From Pantoea sp. SOD02 (GTDB lineage: Bacteria; Pseudomonadota; Gammaproteobacteria; Enterobacterales; Enterobacteriaceae), in the NCBI RefSeq assembly GCF_024707505.1, contig NZ_CP102604.1, forward strand, positions 1,302,001 to 1,366,000: a stretch of DNA of 64,000 bases, read 5' to 3'. Position 1 is the first letter of the stretch, and each line of letters opens with the position of its first letter. Shown here piece after piece: positions 29,514 through 38,881 of the stretch. Under the pieces are notes generated by a model. The model saw only the letters and a program-made list of their open reading frames with translations, did not search any database and was not told the DNA's origin. The position numbers and the translations under genes are program-made.

Positions 29514-29517
29514 CGTC

Positions 29518-30474
29518 ATGAGGGTTTTGCTGGCGCCGATGGAGGGCGTGCTTGATTCGCTGGTGCGTGAGCTGCTCTCCGGGGTTAATGATTATGACTT
29601 ATGCGTGACCGAGTTTTTGCGCGTGGTCGATCAGCTGCTGCCGGTAAAATCCTTCTATCGTTTGTGTCCTGAGCTGCATAACCACAGCCGCACGCCGTCA
29701 GGCACGCGCGTTCGCATGCAGCTGCTCGGGCAATATCCCGAATGGCTGGCAGAGAACGCCGCGCGCGCGGTGGAACTCGGTTCCTGGGGCGTCGATCTCA
29801 ACTGCGGTTGTCCGTCGAAGCTGGTAAATGGCAGCGGCGGCGGTGCCACCTTGCTGAAAGATCCCGAACTGATTTATCGCGGCGCGAAAGCGATGCGTGA
29901 AGCGGTGCCGGATCATTTGCCGGTGACGGTGAAAGTACGATTGGGCTGGGATTCCGGCGATCGTCGCTTTGAAATCGCCGATGCGGTGCAGCAAGCCGGT
30001 GCCAGCGAGTTGGTGGTGCACGGTCGTACCAAAGAAGATGGCTATCGCGCCGAGAGCATTAACTGGCAGGCGATTGGCGAAATCCGCCAGCGTCTGAGCA
30101 TTCCGGTGATCGCCAACGGTGAAATCTGGAACTGGCAGGACGCGCAGGATTGCATGCGCATTACCGGCTGCGATGCGGTGATGATTGGACGCGGTGCGCT
30201 CAACGTGCCGAATCTGGCGCGCGTGGTGAAGTACAACGAAGCGCCGATGCCGTGGTCTGACGTGGTCGCATTGTTGCTGAAGTACACTCAGCTGGAAAAG
30301 CAGGGCGATACCGGCATGTATCACGTGGCGCGCATCAAGCAGTGGCTTGGCTACCTGCGCAAGGCGTATCACCAAGCCGACGGCTTATTCAGCGAAGTTC
30401 GCACCCTCAAAGTCTCCGCCGAAATCGCCACCGCGATTGAGCGGCATGCATCAGCAATCATCAAATCCTCGTAG
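29518..30474 (+). CDS. dusC: tRNA-dihydrouridine(16) synthase
   Basis: A 318-residue FMN-dependent reductase making dihydrouridine in tRNA. It has LAPMEGV at the start, the catalytic cysteine motif NCGCPSK and the HGRTKEDGY motif. Length and sequence agree best with DusC (E. coli 315). The ATG at 29518 is the family start; the frame is open 99 codons upstream, inside rhlE, where it is only an overlap shadow. The stop codon TAG is inside the GTAG head of a REP element. In E. coli dusC is not next to rhlE. Confidence 0.93.
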   Translation: MRVLLAPMEGVLDSLVRELLSGVNDYDLCVTEFLRVVDQLLPVKSFYRLCPELHNHSRTPSGTRVRMQLLGQYPEWLAENAARAVELGSWGVDLNCGCPSKLVNGSGGGATLLKDPELIYRGAKAMREAVPDHLPVTVKVRLGWDSGDRRFEIADAVQQAGASELVVHGRTKEDGYRAESINWQAIGEIRQRLSIPVIANGEIWNWQDAQDCMRITGCDAVMIGRGALNVPNLARVVKYNEAPMPWSDVVALLLKYTQLEKQGDTGMYHVARIKQWLGYLRKAYHQADGLFSEVRTLKVSAEIATAIERHASAIIKSS

Positions 30475-30494
30475 GGTCGCCATTTATGGCGACC
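30471..30494 (+). repeat. GTAG-REP copy, single, containing the dusC stop codon
   Basis: Perfect consensus copy, loop TT. The GTAG head at 30471-30474 includes the dusC TAG stop. It lies between dusC and the next, codirectional gene. Confidence 0.9.
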
Positions 30495-30603
30495 TTCTCA
30501 CACAAGTGCATATAAACTTTATAACTAAAAAATCCGCGATCTATTAGCAGGCTAAGGTTATAGTTGTCGTTCAATTTCATCATCATGCCCGACGCCACCT
30601 TCC

Positions 30604-31806
30604 ATGTCTGACGCCGCTGTACTGAGTAACGCTCAGTTAAATAAACGTATTCTCTCCGTCATTGTCTTCACCTTCTTTTGCTACCTTTCGGTGGGTTTGC
30701 CGCTGGCGGTGCTGCCGGGATTCGTGCATAACCAGCTTGGATTCAGCTCATTCATCGCCGGATTGATCATCAGCCTGCAATACTTCGCCACGCTGTTAAG
30801 CCGTCCGCATTCCGGTCGTCTGGCGGATCGCTACGGTCCAAAACGCGTGGTGATGATGGGATTGGTGTTCTGCGGCATGAGCGGCGTGCTATCGATTATC
30901 GCCGCGCTGTGCAGCGATATGCCGCTGCTGAGCCTGGCGCTGCTGGCGGCGGGCCGCTTGTTCCTCGGCGTCGGTGAAAGTTTTAGCAGCACCGGATCCA
31001 CGCTGTGGGGCATGAACATTGTCGGCCCGCTGCAAACCGCGCGCGTGATCTCGTGGAACGGCGTGGCGACCTATTTCGCCATGGCGATTGGTGCGCCGCT
31101 CGGCGTGCTGCTTAATCAGTGGTTTGGCATTAGTGGCTTTGCCGGTTTGGTGGCGATCATGGGCGTTGCCGGATTCTGGATGGCGAGCCGCAAAGCGGGC
31201 GTCAGCGTTACCGCCGGCGTGCGCATTCCGTTTCATCGTGTGGTCAGCCGCGTGTGGATGTTTGGTCTGGCGCTCGGCTTTGGCACCATCGGCTTCGGTG
31301 TAATCTCCACCTTTATCACCCTCTATTTCGCCAGCCGCGACTGGAGCGGAGCCGCGTTCGCGCTGACGCTGTTCAGCCTCGGCTTTGTGATTGTGCGCCT
31401 CGGTTTTGGCCGCTACATCACGCGTTTTGGTGGCCTGAAAGTGGCGCTGGTGTCGTTCGTGCTGGAGTGTGCCGGCTTGCTGCTGATTTGGCAGGCCGAC
31501 AGTATCTGGCTGGTGGATTTGGGCGCGTTCCTTACCGGCGGCGGTTTCTCGCTGGTGTTCCCGGCGCTGGGCGTTGAGGCGGTGAAGCGCGTCCAGCAGC
31601 AGGATCAGGGTTCGGCGCTTGGCACCTATTCGGCGTTTCTCGATTTAGGGCTGGGATTAACCGGACCGGTGGCGGGCTTGCTGATTGGTCATTGGGGCAT
31701 GCAATCGGTCTATCTGGCGGCGGCGCTGATGGTACTCGGCGCGTTTGTCATCACGCTGCGCCTGCACCAACAGCACGGCCGCCAGACGGCCGCGCAAGCG
31801 CTTTAG
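30604..31806 (+). CDS. MFS transporter of the YhhS/YfcJ type
   Basis: A 400-residue carrier with 12 hydrophobic segments. The phrases GLPLAVLPGFVH, ISLQYFATLLSRPHSGRLAD and GFSLVFPALGVEAVKRV match E. coli YhhS (UPF0226 family), exporters of unknown natural substrate. The loop 2-3 motif GRLADRYGPKR is intact. Its last 4 bp overlap the opposing ppk2 gene. Gene symbol withheld because YhhS and YfcJ are paralogues. Confidence 0.85.
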   Translation: MSDAAVLSNAQLNKRILSVIVFTFFCYLSVGLPLAVLPGFVHNQLGFSSFIAGLIISLQYFATLLSRPHSGRLADRYGPKRVVMMGLVFCGMSGVLSIIAALCSDMPLLSLALLAAGRLFLGVGESFSSTGSTLWGMNIVGPLQTARVISWNGVATYFAMAIGAPLGVLLNQWFGISGFAGLVAIMGVAGFWMASRKAGVSVTAGVRIPFHRVVSRVWMFGLALGFGTIGFGVISTFITLYFASRDWSGAAFALTLFSLGFVIVRLGFGRYITRFGGLKVALVSFVLECAGLLLIWQADSIWLVDLGAFLTGGGFSLVFPALGVEAVKRVQQQDQGSALGTYSAFLDLGLGLTGPVAGLLIGHWGMQSVYLAAALMVLGAFVITLRLHQQHGRQTAAQAL

Positions 31807-32723
31807 TATTTCTCTGGCACCACCATGTGCTCGGGTACCGGCGCGCGGCGATAGTCTTCAGAACGTTCGCGCGGCGGTAACATAATCGGTTTGGCTTCGC
31901 TCTCTTCGTATGGCATCTGCTGCAGCAAATGGCTGATACAGTTGAGTCGCGCACGCTTCTTATCCACGCCTTGTACCACCCACCACGGCGCTTCGGGAAT
32001 ATTGGTGCGCTCCAGCATCTCCTCTTTCGCCTCGGTGTAATCTTCCCAGCGACGACGGCTTTCGAGATCCATCGGGCTCAGCTTCCACTGTTTAAGCGGA
32101 TCGTGAATGCGGCTGAGGAAGCGCAGCTCCTGCTCTTCATCGGTGATCGAGAACCAGTATTTGATGATCTGGATACCGCTGCGCGTCAGCATTTTTTCAA
32201 ACTCCGGCACGCTGCGGTAAAACTCTTCCACTTCATCTTCGTTGCAGAAACCCATTACGCGCTCGACACCCGCGCGGTTGTACCAGCTGCGGTCAAACAT
32301 CACGATCTCACCGGCGGCCGGCAGATGGGCGATATAGCGCTGAAAATACCACTGCGTTTTCTCACGATCGTTGGGCGCGGGCAGGGCGGCTACGCGGCAG
32401 GTACGCGGATTGAGACGCTGAGTGATACGTTTGATCACGCCGCCTTTTCCCGCCGCATCGCGCCCTTCAAACAGAATCACCACGCGATGTCCGGTGCGCA
32501 TCACCCAATCCTGCAGCTTCACCAGCTCGCCTTGCAGATGCAGCAGTTCGCGGAAATAACGACGACGAAAGGCTTTATCGTCATCAGCCTGCGGCTCGTC
32601 GCTGTCGTTAAAACGCAGGTCATCCAGCTCCATCTCCAGCTCTTCGTCGTAGCTGTCGTAAAACTCCTGCAGCAGACGCTGATTAAAGGTCTCGCTGTGG
32701 AAGCTATTGTCGTGTGTCGCCAT
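31803..32723 (-). CDS. ppk2: Polyphosphate kinase 2
   Basis: A 306-residue PPK2-family kinase, single domain, with Walker A EGRDAAGKGG (86-95), Walker B DRSWYNRAGVE (144-154) and lid residues between. It moves phosphate between polyphosphate and nucleotides (usually making GTP or ATP from the diphosphate). An acidic N-terminal stretch (about 25-50) precedes the kinase domain. It lies 12 bp downstream of the Pit phosphate transporter on the same strand, which suggests coupling of phosphate uptake with polyphosphate turnover. It overlaps the opposing MFS gene by 4 bp. Confidence 0.93.
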   Translation of the reverse strand: MATHDNSFHSETFNQRLLQEFYDSYDEELEMELDDLRFNDSDEPQADDDKAFRRRYFRELLHLQGELVKLQDWVMRTGHRVVILFEGRDAAGKGGVIKRITQRLNPRTCRVAALPAPNDREKTQWYFQRYIAHLPAAGEIVMFDRSWYNRAGVERVMGFCNEDEVEEFYRSVPEFEKMLTRSGIQIIKYWFSITDEEQELRFLSRIHDPLKQWKLSPMDLESRRRWEDYTEAKEEMLERTNIPEAPWWVVQGVDKKRARLNCISHLLQQMPYEESEAKPIMLPPRERSEDYRRAPVPEHMVVPEKY

Positions 32724-32735
32724 TATTTTCTCCCG

Positions 32736-34346
32736 TTACAGGTGGATAAACAGGGCGTAAAGAAGCCCCGAAAGTAAAACAGAAACCGGCAGCGTCAGCA
32801 CCCACGCCATCGCCAGATTGCGGATGGTGGAAAGTTGCAAACCTGAACGGTTGGCGGCCATCGAACCGGCGACGCCCGAAGAGAGCACATGCGTGGTGGA
32901 AACCGGCAGGCCAAACACATCCGCCGCGCCGATGGTCGCCATTGCCACCAGTTCGGCGCTGGCCCCTTGCGCGTAGGTGAGATGGGTTTTACCGATGCGT
33001 TCGCCCACCGTTACCACAATGCGACGCCAGCCGACCATTGTGCCGAGGCCCAGCGCTATCGCCACCACCACTTTCACCCACATCGGGATAAAGCGCGTCG
33101 CGGCATCCAGTTCTTTCTTCACCGCCGCCAGGTTGCGCGCGGTCTCTTCCGGTAGCGTCACCTTGGCATTTTGCAGATGCTTGATGGTTTCCGATGCCAG
33201 ATACATGTCATTACGCGTGTTGGTCACCGCCTGCGCCGGGATATTCTCAACCGCGCCATAGCGGCGAATCTGATCGCCAATATCGCCGAGCATCATGCCA
33301 AGCGCCGGCAACACTTGCGGGCGATTTTGGTTGGTGCGCACGAATTCGGTCAGCACTTCACGCGGCGCGGGCATGGCGGCGGGCGCGGGTTGCAGCGTCA
33401 GCAGCTGCTGTTCCGTCACCTGAGTTAAGGCGGCGACGCGCGGAATCTGCTCCGGCGGCAGCGAGCGGTTCAGCGCATAGGCAATCGGCATGGTGCCGAC
33501 CAGAATCAGCATGATTAAGCCCATGCCTTTTTGGCCGTCATTCGAGCCATGCGCGAAAGAGACGCCGGTGCAGGTGAGGATCAGCAAGCCGCGAATCCAT
33601 AACGGCGGCGGCTGATTGCCCTTTGGCGCTTCATACAGCTGGCGATTGCGGATAAAGGCTTTCATCGCCAGCAGCAACAGGGCGGCACAGACGAAGCCGA
33701 CAATTGGCGACAGCAGCAGCGCATAACCGACTTTAATCGCCTGATCCCAGTCCACACCGCTGGTGCCGCTGCGACCATGCAGCAAGGCGTTCGCCACGCC
33801 GACGCCGATGATCGAACCGATCAGCGTATGCGAAGAGGAGGCCGGCAAACCGAAATACCAGGTGCCGAGGTTCCAGATAATCGCCGAGAACAGCAGCGCA
33901 TATACCATTGCAAAGCCGTGGCCGCTGCCCGCCTGCAGAATCAGCTCCACCGGCAACAGCGAGATAATGCCGAACGCCACCACGCCGCTGGAGAGCAGCA
34001 CGCCCATAAAGTTACAGAAGCCGGACCACATCACCGCCACGCCCGGCGACAGCGAATGGGTGTAGATCACCGTGGCGACGGCGTTGGCGGTATCGTGGAA
34101 ACCGTTCACAAATTCAAAGCCGAGCGCGATGATTAGCGCCACGCCAAGCAGTACGAATGGCGTATAACTGGTGACCGGCGCGCCAGTCTCTTCAACATCA
34201 TTAAACAGGTTAATGCCGGCATACATCAGGCCAGCGATCAGCAACAGTACAAAGATCAGGCGTGAGGCTGGACCGTTGCCGCGGTTAAGGTTCGGGCGTC
34301 CGCTGTGGGACGAGGAGGTCGATGCAGGTAAACTGTTTTCAGCCAT
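32736..34346 (-). CDS. PiT-family inorganic phosphate transporter
   Basis: A 536-residue symporter of the PiT family with the paired signature segments GFEFVNGFHDTANAVATVIYTHSL (near the N-terminus) and FGLPVSTTHVLSSGVAGSM (near the C-terminus), and a hydrophilic central loop of about 110 residues. It imports metal-phosphate with protons. I chose the ATG at 34346 (MAENSLPAS) because GAGG stands upstream; an ATG 39 bp earlier is possible. It is the first gene of a pit-ppk2 unit. The N-terminal 30 residues are hydrophilic, unlike E. coli PitA. Confidence 0.92.
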   Translation of the reverse strand: MAENSLPASTSSSHSGRPNLNRGNGPASRLIFVLLLIAGLMYAGINLFNDVEETGAPVTSYTPFVLLGVALIIALGFEFVNGFHDTANAVATVIYTHSLSPGVAVMWSGFCNFMGVLLSSGVVAFGIISLLPVELILQAGSGHGFAMVYALLFSAIIWNLGTWYFGLPASSSHTLIGSIIGVGVANALLHGRSGTSGVDWDQAIKVGYALLLSPIVGFVCAALLLLAMKAFIRNRQLYEAPKGNQPPPLWIRGLLILTCTGVSFAHGSNDGQKGMGLIMLILVGTMPIAYALNRSLPPEQIPRVAALTQVTEQQLLTLQPAPAAMPAPREVLTEFVRTNQNRPQVLPALGMMLGDIGDQIRRYGAVENIPAQAVTNTRNDMYLASETIKHLQNAKVTLPEETARNLAAVKKELDAATRFIPMWVKVVVAIALGLGTMVGWRRIVVTVGERIGKTHLTYAQGASAELVAMATIGAADVFGLPVSTTHVLSSGVAGSMAANRSGLQLSTIRNLAMAWVLTLPVSVLLSGLLYALFIHL

Positions 34347-34508
34347 AAAACACCTCAGTGTTAAATCACGATGCTCGAACGGCACCCGTTACTGGCAGTG
34401 TGATACGTGGTTTGTATGACAGAATGATGATGGCGATCACGCTGTGTCATCGTGCTGCAACAAAGCTGTCGCACGCTGTGGATCTGACCGTTGCGGAATG
34501 ACCTGCTA

Positions 34509-35534
34509 ATGCTCCAGCCCGTACTACCACTCGCCTCGCTGCCGGACTTCAACAACGAAGTCGCCGGATTGATTCACGGTTATCTGTTTACCCCCGCGTC
34601 GCCGCCCCAGCGCCTCAATGCGCGTGAAGCGGCCCAGCTGGCGCAGCAGCAGCTGCCGGAATCGTACTTTATCTGGCTGCACATCAACCTTAATCACGCA
34701 CGTGCAGAGCGTTGGGTTCAGGACCACTTTGGCGTAGACCACGACTTTTTCGACGAGATACATTCCGCTTCGCCGCGCACCCGTTTAGCCCATCAAAACG
34801 ATGCGCTGCTGGCGGTGCTCAATGACGTGACTTTCAGTAAAGAGGAACGCAGCACGCAGAACGCCACGCTGTGGATGTGGTGCTGCCCGCGTGTGGTGGT
34901 TACCGCGCGTTTTCGCCCGGTTGGCATGATTGAGCGCATGCATCAGCAGATGGATCGGCTGAAGTTCGCGGAGCCGGATGCGATGCTGCTGTGGCTGCTT
35001 GGCGAGCAGGAAGCGCAGCTGGAGCAAGTGGTGCGGCGATCCAGTCAGGCGGTGGATGCGATTGAAGAGCGCTTGCTGAGTGCGGCGATCAAAACCAACC
35101 GCCGCGAGCTTGGGCAGCTGCGTCGTATGCTGTTGCGCGTGCAGCGTTTACTGGCACCGGAACCGGCGGCGCTGTTTCGCCTGTTGAATCGTCCGCCCAA
35201 ATGGCTGAAGCGTGAACCATTAGGCGAGCTGCGGATTTTCACCGAAGAGTTCAGCGTGGCGCTGAATGACCTGGCGAGTTTGATGGAACGCATTCGCTTG
35301 CTGCAGGAAGAGATTGCCGCGCGATTGATGGAGCAGAGCAACCGCACACTGTTTTTGCTGACGGTGATTACCGTGCTGGCGCTGCCGATCAATATCGTGG
35401 CGGGATTTTTTGGTATGAACGTGGGCGGGATTCCGCTGGCGAATAATCCGCACGGCTTTTTGCTGCTGGTGTTGGTGGTGCTGGCGTTTACGTTAGTGGC
35501 GGGTTGGCTGGCGTTTCGACGACCGCGGGATTGA
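34509..35534 (+). CDS. zntB: CorA-family divalent-metal transporter, ZntB-like
   Basis: A 341-residue CorA/ZntB-type protein: a long cytoplasmic N-terminal domain with helical segments, then two C-terminal transmembrane helices with the pore motif GMN in FFGMNVGGIPL between them. ZntB of enterobacteria transports zinc (proton-driven uptake in structural work, efflux in early work). The ATG at 34509 is chosen over a TTG 18 bp upstream. ZntB rather than CorA is favoured by the GMNVGGIP context. Confidence 0.85.
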   Translation: MLQPVLPLASLPDFNNEVAGLIHGYLFTPASPPQRLNAREAAQLAQQQLPESYFIWLHINLNHARAERWVQDHFGVDHDFFDEIHSASPRTRLAHQNDALLAVLNDVTFSKEERSTQNATLWMWCCPRVVVTARFRPVGMIERMHQQMDRLKFAEPDAMLLWLLGEQEAQLEQVVRRSSQAVDAIEERLLSAAIKTNRRELGQLRRMLLRVQRLLAPEPAALFRLLNRPPKWLKREPLGELRIFTEEFSVALNDLASLMERIRLLQEEIAARLMEQSNRTLFLLTVITVLALPINIVAGFFGMNVGGIPLANNPHGFLLLVLVVLAFTLVAGWLAFRRPRD

Positions 35535-35542
35535 TTTGGCAA

Positions 35543-35639
35543 GGTCGCCATAAATGGCGACCCTACAAAACCCGGAACGGACGCTGTCGCCATGAATGGC
35601 GATCTTGCCGTTTCCGTAGGGTCGCCATTTATGGCGACC
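35543..35639. repeat. GTAG-REP cluster of three (zntB/ldtB junction)
   Basis: A minus copy 35543-35566, a worn copy about 35585-35604 lacking a clear GTAG head, and a plus copy 35616-35639. The outer two are perfect inverted repeats of each other. It lies in a convergent gap. Confidence 0.9.
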
Positions 35640-35653
35640 TTCTTAAAGCAGGC

Positions 35654-35682
35654 ACAAAAAAACCAGCCCGCAGGCTGGCTCT
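35654..35682 (-). terminator. Intrinsic terminator of ldtB
   Basis: On the minus strand AGCCAGCC, TGC, GGGCTGGTTTTTTT: a GC-rich hairpin with a U-tract about 20 bp beyond the ldtB stop codon. Confidence 0.88.
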
Positions 35683-35700
35683 TCACATCTTAAACCGCGA

Positions 35701-36762
35701 TTACAGGCTGGTAGTCGGCTGCGCCGCTGGCGCTGCACCGTTGATACCTTGCGGTGTCATTGGCTCTTCTTTAGGCAATGCGTCAGAAGACTCCTGAACC
35801 GGAACCGGTGCTGGCTGAACTTCGCCTGCTGGACCGTTAATCTTGATCGGCATACCGTTACGCGCCTGGATAGCGTTGTTGACCGCATCCTGGTTGGTGC
35901 TGGCATCAGCAATCACTTTGGTCACAGCGGAAGTCAGGTTGATCGGCACCACTTCGCGTGAGTTGAACTGCTCTTCGGTGGTCGACAGCGGATTGTGCAC
36001 TTCCACATAGCGCGAACCATCTGGTTCAACGGTGGCTTTCACCGGCTGATCGATGAACTGAACGCGCGTACCAACCGGCACGTTGTCGAACAGCCATTTG
36101 ATGTCGTCAGCACGCAGACGCACACAGCCGTGGCTCACGCGCAGACCGATACCGAAGTTGGCGTTAGTGCCGTGAATCGCATACAGGCGGCCAATATAGA
36201 GCGCGTGCAGGCCCATCGGGTTATCCGGGCCAGCCGGGAACACCGCAGGGATGCTCTCGCCGCGTGCCGCATATTCTGCGTGCATCGCTTTGGTTGGCGT
36301 CCAGGTTGGGCCATCTTTCTTACGCTCAACCGCCGTTGTCCAGTTGATCGGCGTATCTTTACCCAGCTCGCCGATACCGATTGGCAGCACGACCACAGTC
36401 TTGGTGCCTTTCGGGTAGTAATAAAGACGCATCTCAGCGCTGTTGATCACGATGCCTTCACGCGGCGCGTCAGGCAGAATCAGCTGCTGTGGGATGATCA
36501 TTTTAGTGCCAGCTTTCGGCAGATAAACGTCAACGCCCGGATTGGCTTCCAGCATGTTGCTGAGGCCCATCTGATACTGAGCAGCAAAGGCTTCCAGCGG
36601 AAGTTTGCTGTCATCAGGTACGGTGATTTCAATGTTTTCGCCGATCAGACGGCTGTTAGCCGGCGGCAGCGGATAGACTACTGCAAATGCCGACTGGCTG
36701 AACGCCGCCAGTGCGAGGGCGAGTGAAGCGAACGCGCGAATGCTCATTTTCATGTTTTTCAA
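35701..36762 (-). CDS. ldtB: L,D-transpeptidase (Braun lipoprotein-peptidoglycan linking type)
   Basis: A 353-residue periplasmic enzyme. A signal peptide (to about residue 27, cut after AFA) is followed by a LysM-like segment (about 50-93) and the YkuD catalytic domain with [10 protein letters not shown] and SHGCVRL (C213 nucleophile). It is very similar to E. coli LdtB (YbiS, 306 residues), which attaches Lpp to peptidoglycan. It is about 45 residues longer, with a Pro/Ala/Glu-rich C-terminal tail (after MPIKING) that looks disordered. In E. coli it lies elsewhere. Confidence 0.9.
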   Translation of the reverse strand: MKNMKMSIRAFASLALALAAFSQSAFAVVYPLPPANSRLIGENIEITVPDDSKLPLEAFAAQYQMGLSNMLEANPGVDVYLPKAGTKMIIPQQLILPDAPREGIVINSAEMRLYYYPKGTKTVVVLPIGIGELGKDTPINWTTAVERKKDGPTWTPTKAMHAEYAARGESIPAVFPAGPDNPMGLHALYIGRLYAIHGTNANFGIGLRVSHGCVRLRADDIKWLFDNVPVGTRVQFIDQPVKATVEPDGSRYVEVHNPLSTTEEQFNSREVVPINLTSAVTKVIADASTNQDAVNNAIQARNGMPIKINGPAGEVQPAPVPVQESSDALPKEEPMTPQGINGAAPAAQPTTSL

Positions 36763-36949
36763 GTCGTTATGGCCATGTTTCAGGCTTGTCAGTGTGTCGA
36801 ATCCATCGTGGTCAGTATGACCCGCTGCGCATTATATGTGCATTGACGCATTGATGGAAATCAGGATTTTTACTGGCTGCAGATACTTTACGCAATTCCT
36901 TGTCTTTACCAGACAATTCTCTTGGATCCGCAGCCCAAAATGTGAATTT

Positions 36950-38764
36950 TCACGGCTGCCACAGCGTCACTTCATTACTCAGTTTACGATTGAGGAAAAA
37001 AGCGGCACTGATTAATGCAAGATGCGTCAACGCCTGCGGCATGTTACCCAATGCTTCGCCGTGCGAAGTGAACTCTTCGGCATACAGACCGAGCGGATTG
37101 GCGTAACTCAGCAGCTTTTCGAACTCAAAGTGTGCCTCATGTACGCGACCCGCACGCGCCAGACACTCCACATACCAGAATGAACAGGCGGCAAAGGATC
37201 CTTCGCCACCGGTTAAAGCATCGGCAGGCGTCTCATGAATGTTATAGCGTCGAACTAAACCGTCGCTCACCAAATGCGTTTTAATCGCGTCCAGCGTCGA
37301 AATCCAGTCGGGATCGGTGGAGCTGACAAAGCGTACCAGCGGCATCAGCAGCATCGAAGCATCAAGGAAGGTTCCGCCGCGCGTAGCGGTGAAATGGCCC
37401 AGTTCCGGGTTCCAGAAGTTTTGCCAGATATCATCGCGGATCTCGCTGCGCACCTTATCCCAGCGTTCGTACGGCATCGGCAATGAACGCTTCATACCTA
37501 ATCGCAGCGCACGATCGAGCGCCACCCAACACATCAGGCGTGAATGCAGAAAATGCTCCGGCTCACCGCGCATCTCCCAAATCCCAGCATCGGGCTGATT
37601 CCAGTTAACGCAGACGTAATCGATCATATCGGAGACGTACTTCCAGCCGCGATGTGAAATCGCTTCGCCATATTTGTTGGCGAGATAAATGGCATCCATC
37701 AGCTCGCCGTAAATATCGAGCTGCGTCTGACGCCAGGCATCATTGCCGATGCGCACCGGGCGTGAATTGGCGTAGCCAGAGAGATTGAGCAACTCGGTTT
37801 CGTGCAGTTCGGTGCCGCTGTCGAGGCGATACATCACCTGTAAGTGTGGCGTGTCGTCGTGGCTGTGTTCAACGCAGCGGCCGACCCATTTGGTGAAGTC
37901 ACGCGCCTCTTCGGTGTAGCCGAGGCGCATTAGCGCGTACATGCTGAATGAGGCATCGCGGATCCACGAGGCGCGATAATCCCAGTTGCGCTCGCCGCCC
38001 AACTCTTCCGGTAAGCCAAAGGTGGCGGCCGCGGCGATTGAACCGTGCTGATGCGAGGTTAGCAGCTTTAGCGCCAGCGCCGAACGCGTCACCATCTCCT
38101 GCCAGCGGCCACGATAGGAACTGTGGCTGCTCCAGCGTCGCCAGTATTGCAGCGTGTCATGGAAACACTGCTCGGTGGCGATCTTGGCCACGTTGGCATC
38201 GTCATCGTTGCCAAAGACAAATTCGGCGGTTTCACCGGCTTTCAGGGTAAATTCCGCTACCGCGCTGTGATTTTCGCGCGTCATCACCACTGTAGCGCTC
38301 AGGCGCAACGTGGGTTGTCCGGGCGCCAGAAACGCGATGCCGCCGGGCCGCAGTTCGGTGGTGGTTTCGGCGCGTGCATAGTCATGGCGCGGGGCGCACA
38401 GCAGATGAAACTTCGCCGTGCCGCGTACCATCTTCACACGACGCACGATACGCGGCACTTTGCTGTGTTCATCGCAAATCGGCATGTAATCGGTGATCTC
38501 TGCCACGCCCGCGTCATCCAGCCAGCGGGTTTGCAGAATATTGGTATCCGGCAGGTAAAGCTGTTGCTGGCGGGCATGTTTCCAGTCCGGCGCGAGAGAA
38601 AAAAGGCCAGCCTCATCGCTGTCGAGCAAGGCGGCGAAAACCGACGCGCTATCGAGCTCGGGCCAGCACAAATAATCGATGGTGCCGTCATTCGCGATCA
38701 GGGCGCAGGTGCGTAAATCACCAATCACACCGTGGTCGTCTATTCTTCGTTTTATCTCGCTCAT
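36950..38764 (-). CDS. Glycoside hydrolase family 15 protein (glucoamylase/trehalase-like)
   Basis: A 604-residue cytoplasmic protein (no signal) with an N-terminal beta-sandwich beginning IDDHGVIGDLRTCALIANDGTIDYLCWPE and an (alpha/alpha)6 catalytic part including RNWDYRASWIRDASFSMYALMRLGY and a later GGEGSFAACSFWYVECLARAG, typical of bacterial GH15. Members cleave alpha-glucosides, and some act on trehalose; the substrate cannot be told here. It is divergent from yohF, whose start is 118 bp away. No counterpart lies at this place in E. coli. Confidence 0.88.
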   Translation of the reverse strand: MSEIKRRIDDHGVIGDLRTCALIANDGTIDYLCWPELDSASVFAALLDSDEAGLFSLAPDWKHARQQQLYLPDTNILQTRWLDDAGVAEITDYMPICDEHSKVPRIVRRVKMVRGTAKFHLLCAPRHDYARAETTTELRPGGIAFLAPGQPTLRLSATVVMTRENHSAVAEFTLKAGETAEFVFGNDDDANVAKIATEQCFHDTLQYWRRWSSHSSYRGRWQEMVTRSALALKLLTSHQHGSIAAAATFGLPEELGGERNWDYRASWIRDASFSMYALMRLGYTEEARDFTKWVGRCVEHSHDDTPHLQVMYRLDSGTELHETELLNLSGYANSRPVRIGNDAWRQTQLDIYGELMDAIYLANKYGEAISHRGWKYVSDMIDYVCVNWNQPDAGIWEMRGEPEHFLHSRLMCWVALDRALRLGMKRSLPMPYERWDKVRSEIRDDIWQNFWNPELGHFTATRGGTFLDASMLLMPLVRFVSSTDPDWISTLDAIKTHLVSDGLVRRYNIHETPADALTGGEGSFAACSFWYVECLARAGRVHEAHFEFEKLLSYANPLGLYAEEFTSHGEALGNMPQALTHLALISAAFFLNRKLSNEVTLWQP

Positions 38765-38843
38765 CGTGCCCCCTAATGCGTATGTAATTGTTAACTATAG
38801 ACGAAACGGCAGATTCGGCGGCCCCGAGGCACAGAAGGATAAC

Positions 38844-38856
38844 TTCTATACTGTAA
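38844..38856 (+). promoter_or_regulatory. Candidate sigma-S-like extended -10 of yohF
   Basis: TTCTATACTGTAA resembles the sigma-S extended -10 KCTAYRCTTAA (nine of eleven positions) about 26 bp upstream of the yohF ATG. Motif only. Confidence 0.4.
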
Positions 38857-38881
38857 AGACACCCTCAATCAGGAGAATGTT

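Noticed and set aside
29221..29517. Long N-terminal extension of dusC
   Set aside because: The 99 codons before the ATG at 29518 overlap the rhlE tail in another frame and do not resemble any Dus protein.
34416..34422. PhoB box upstream of pit
   Set aside because: Only one half-site (CTGTCAT on the minus strand) is good; the second half does not match, so a Pho-box call is not supported.
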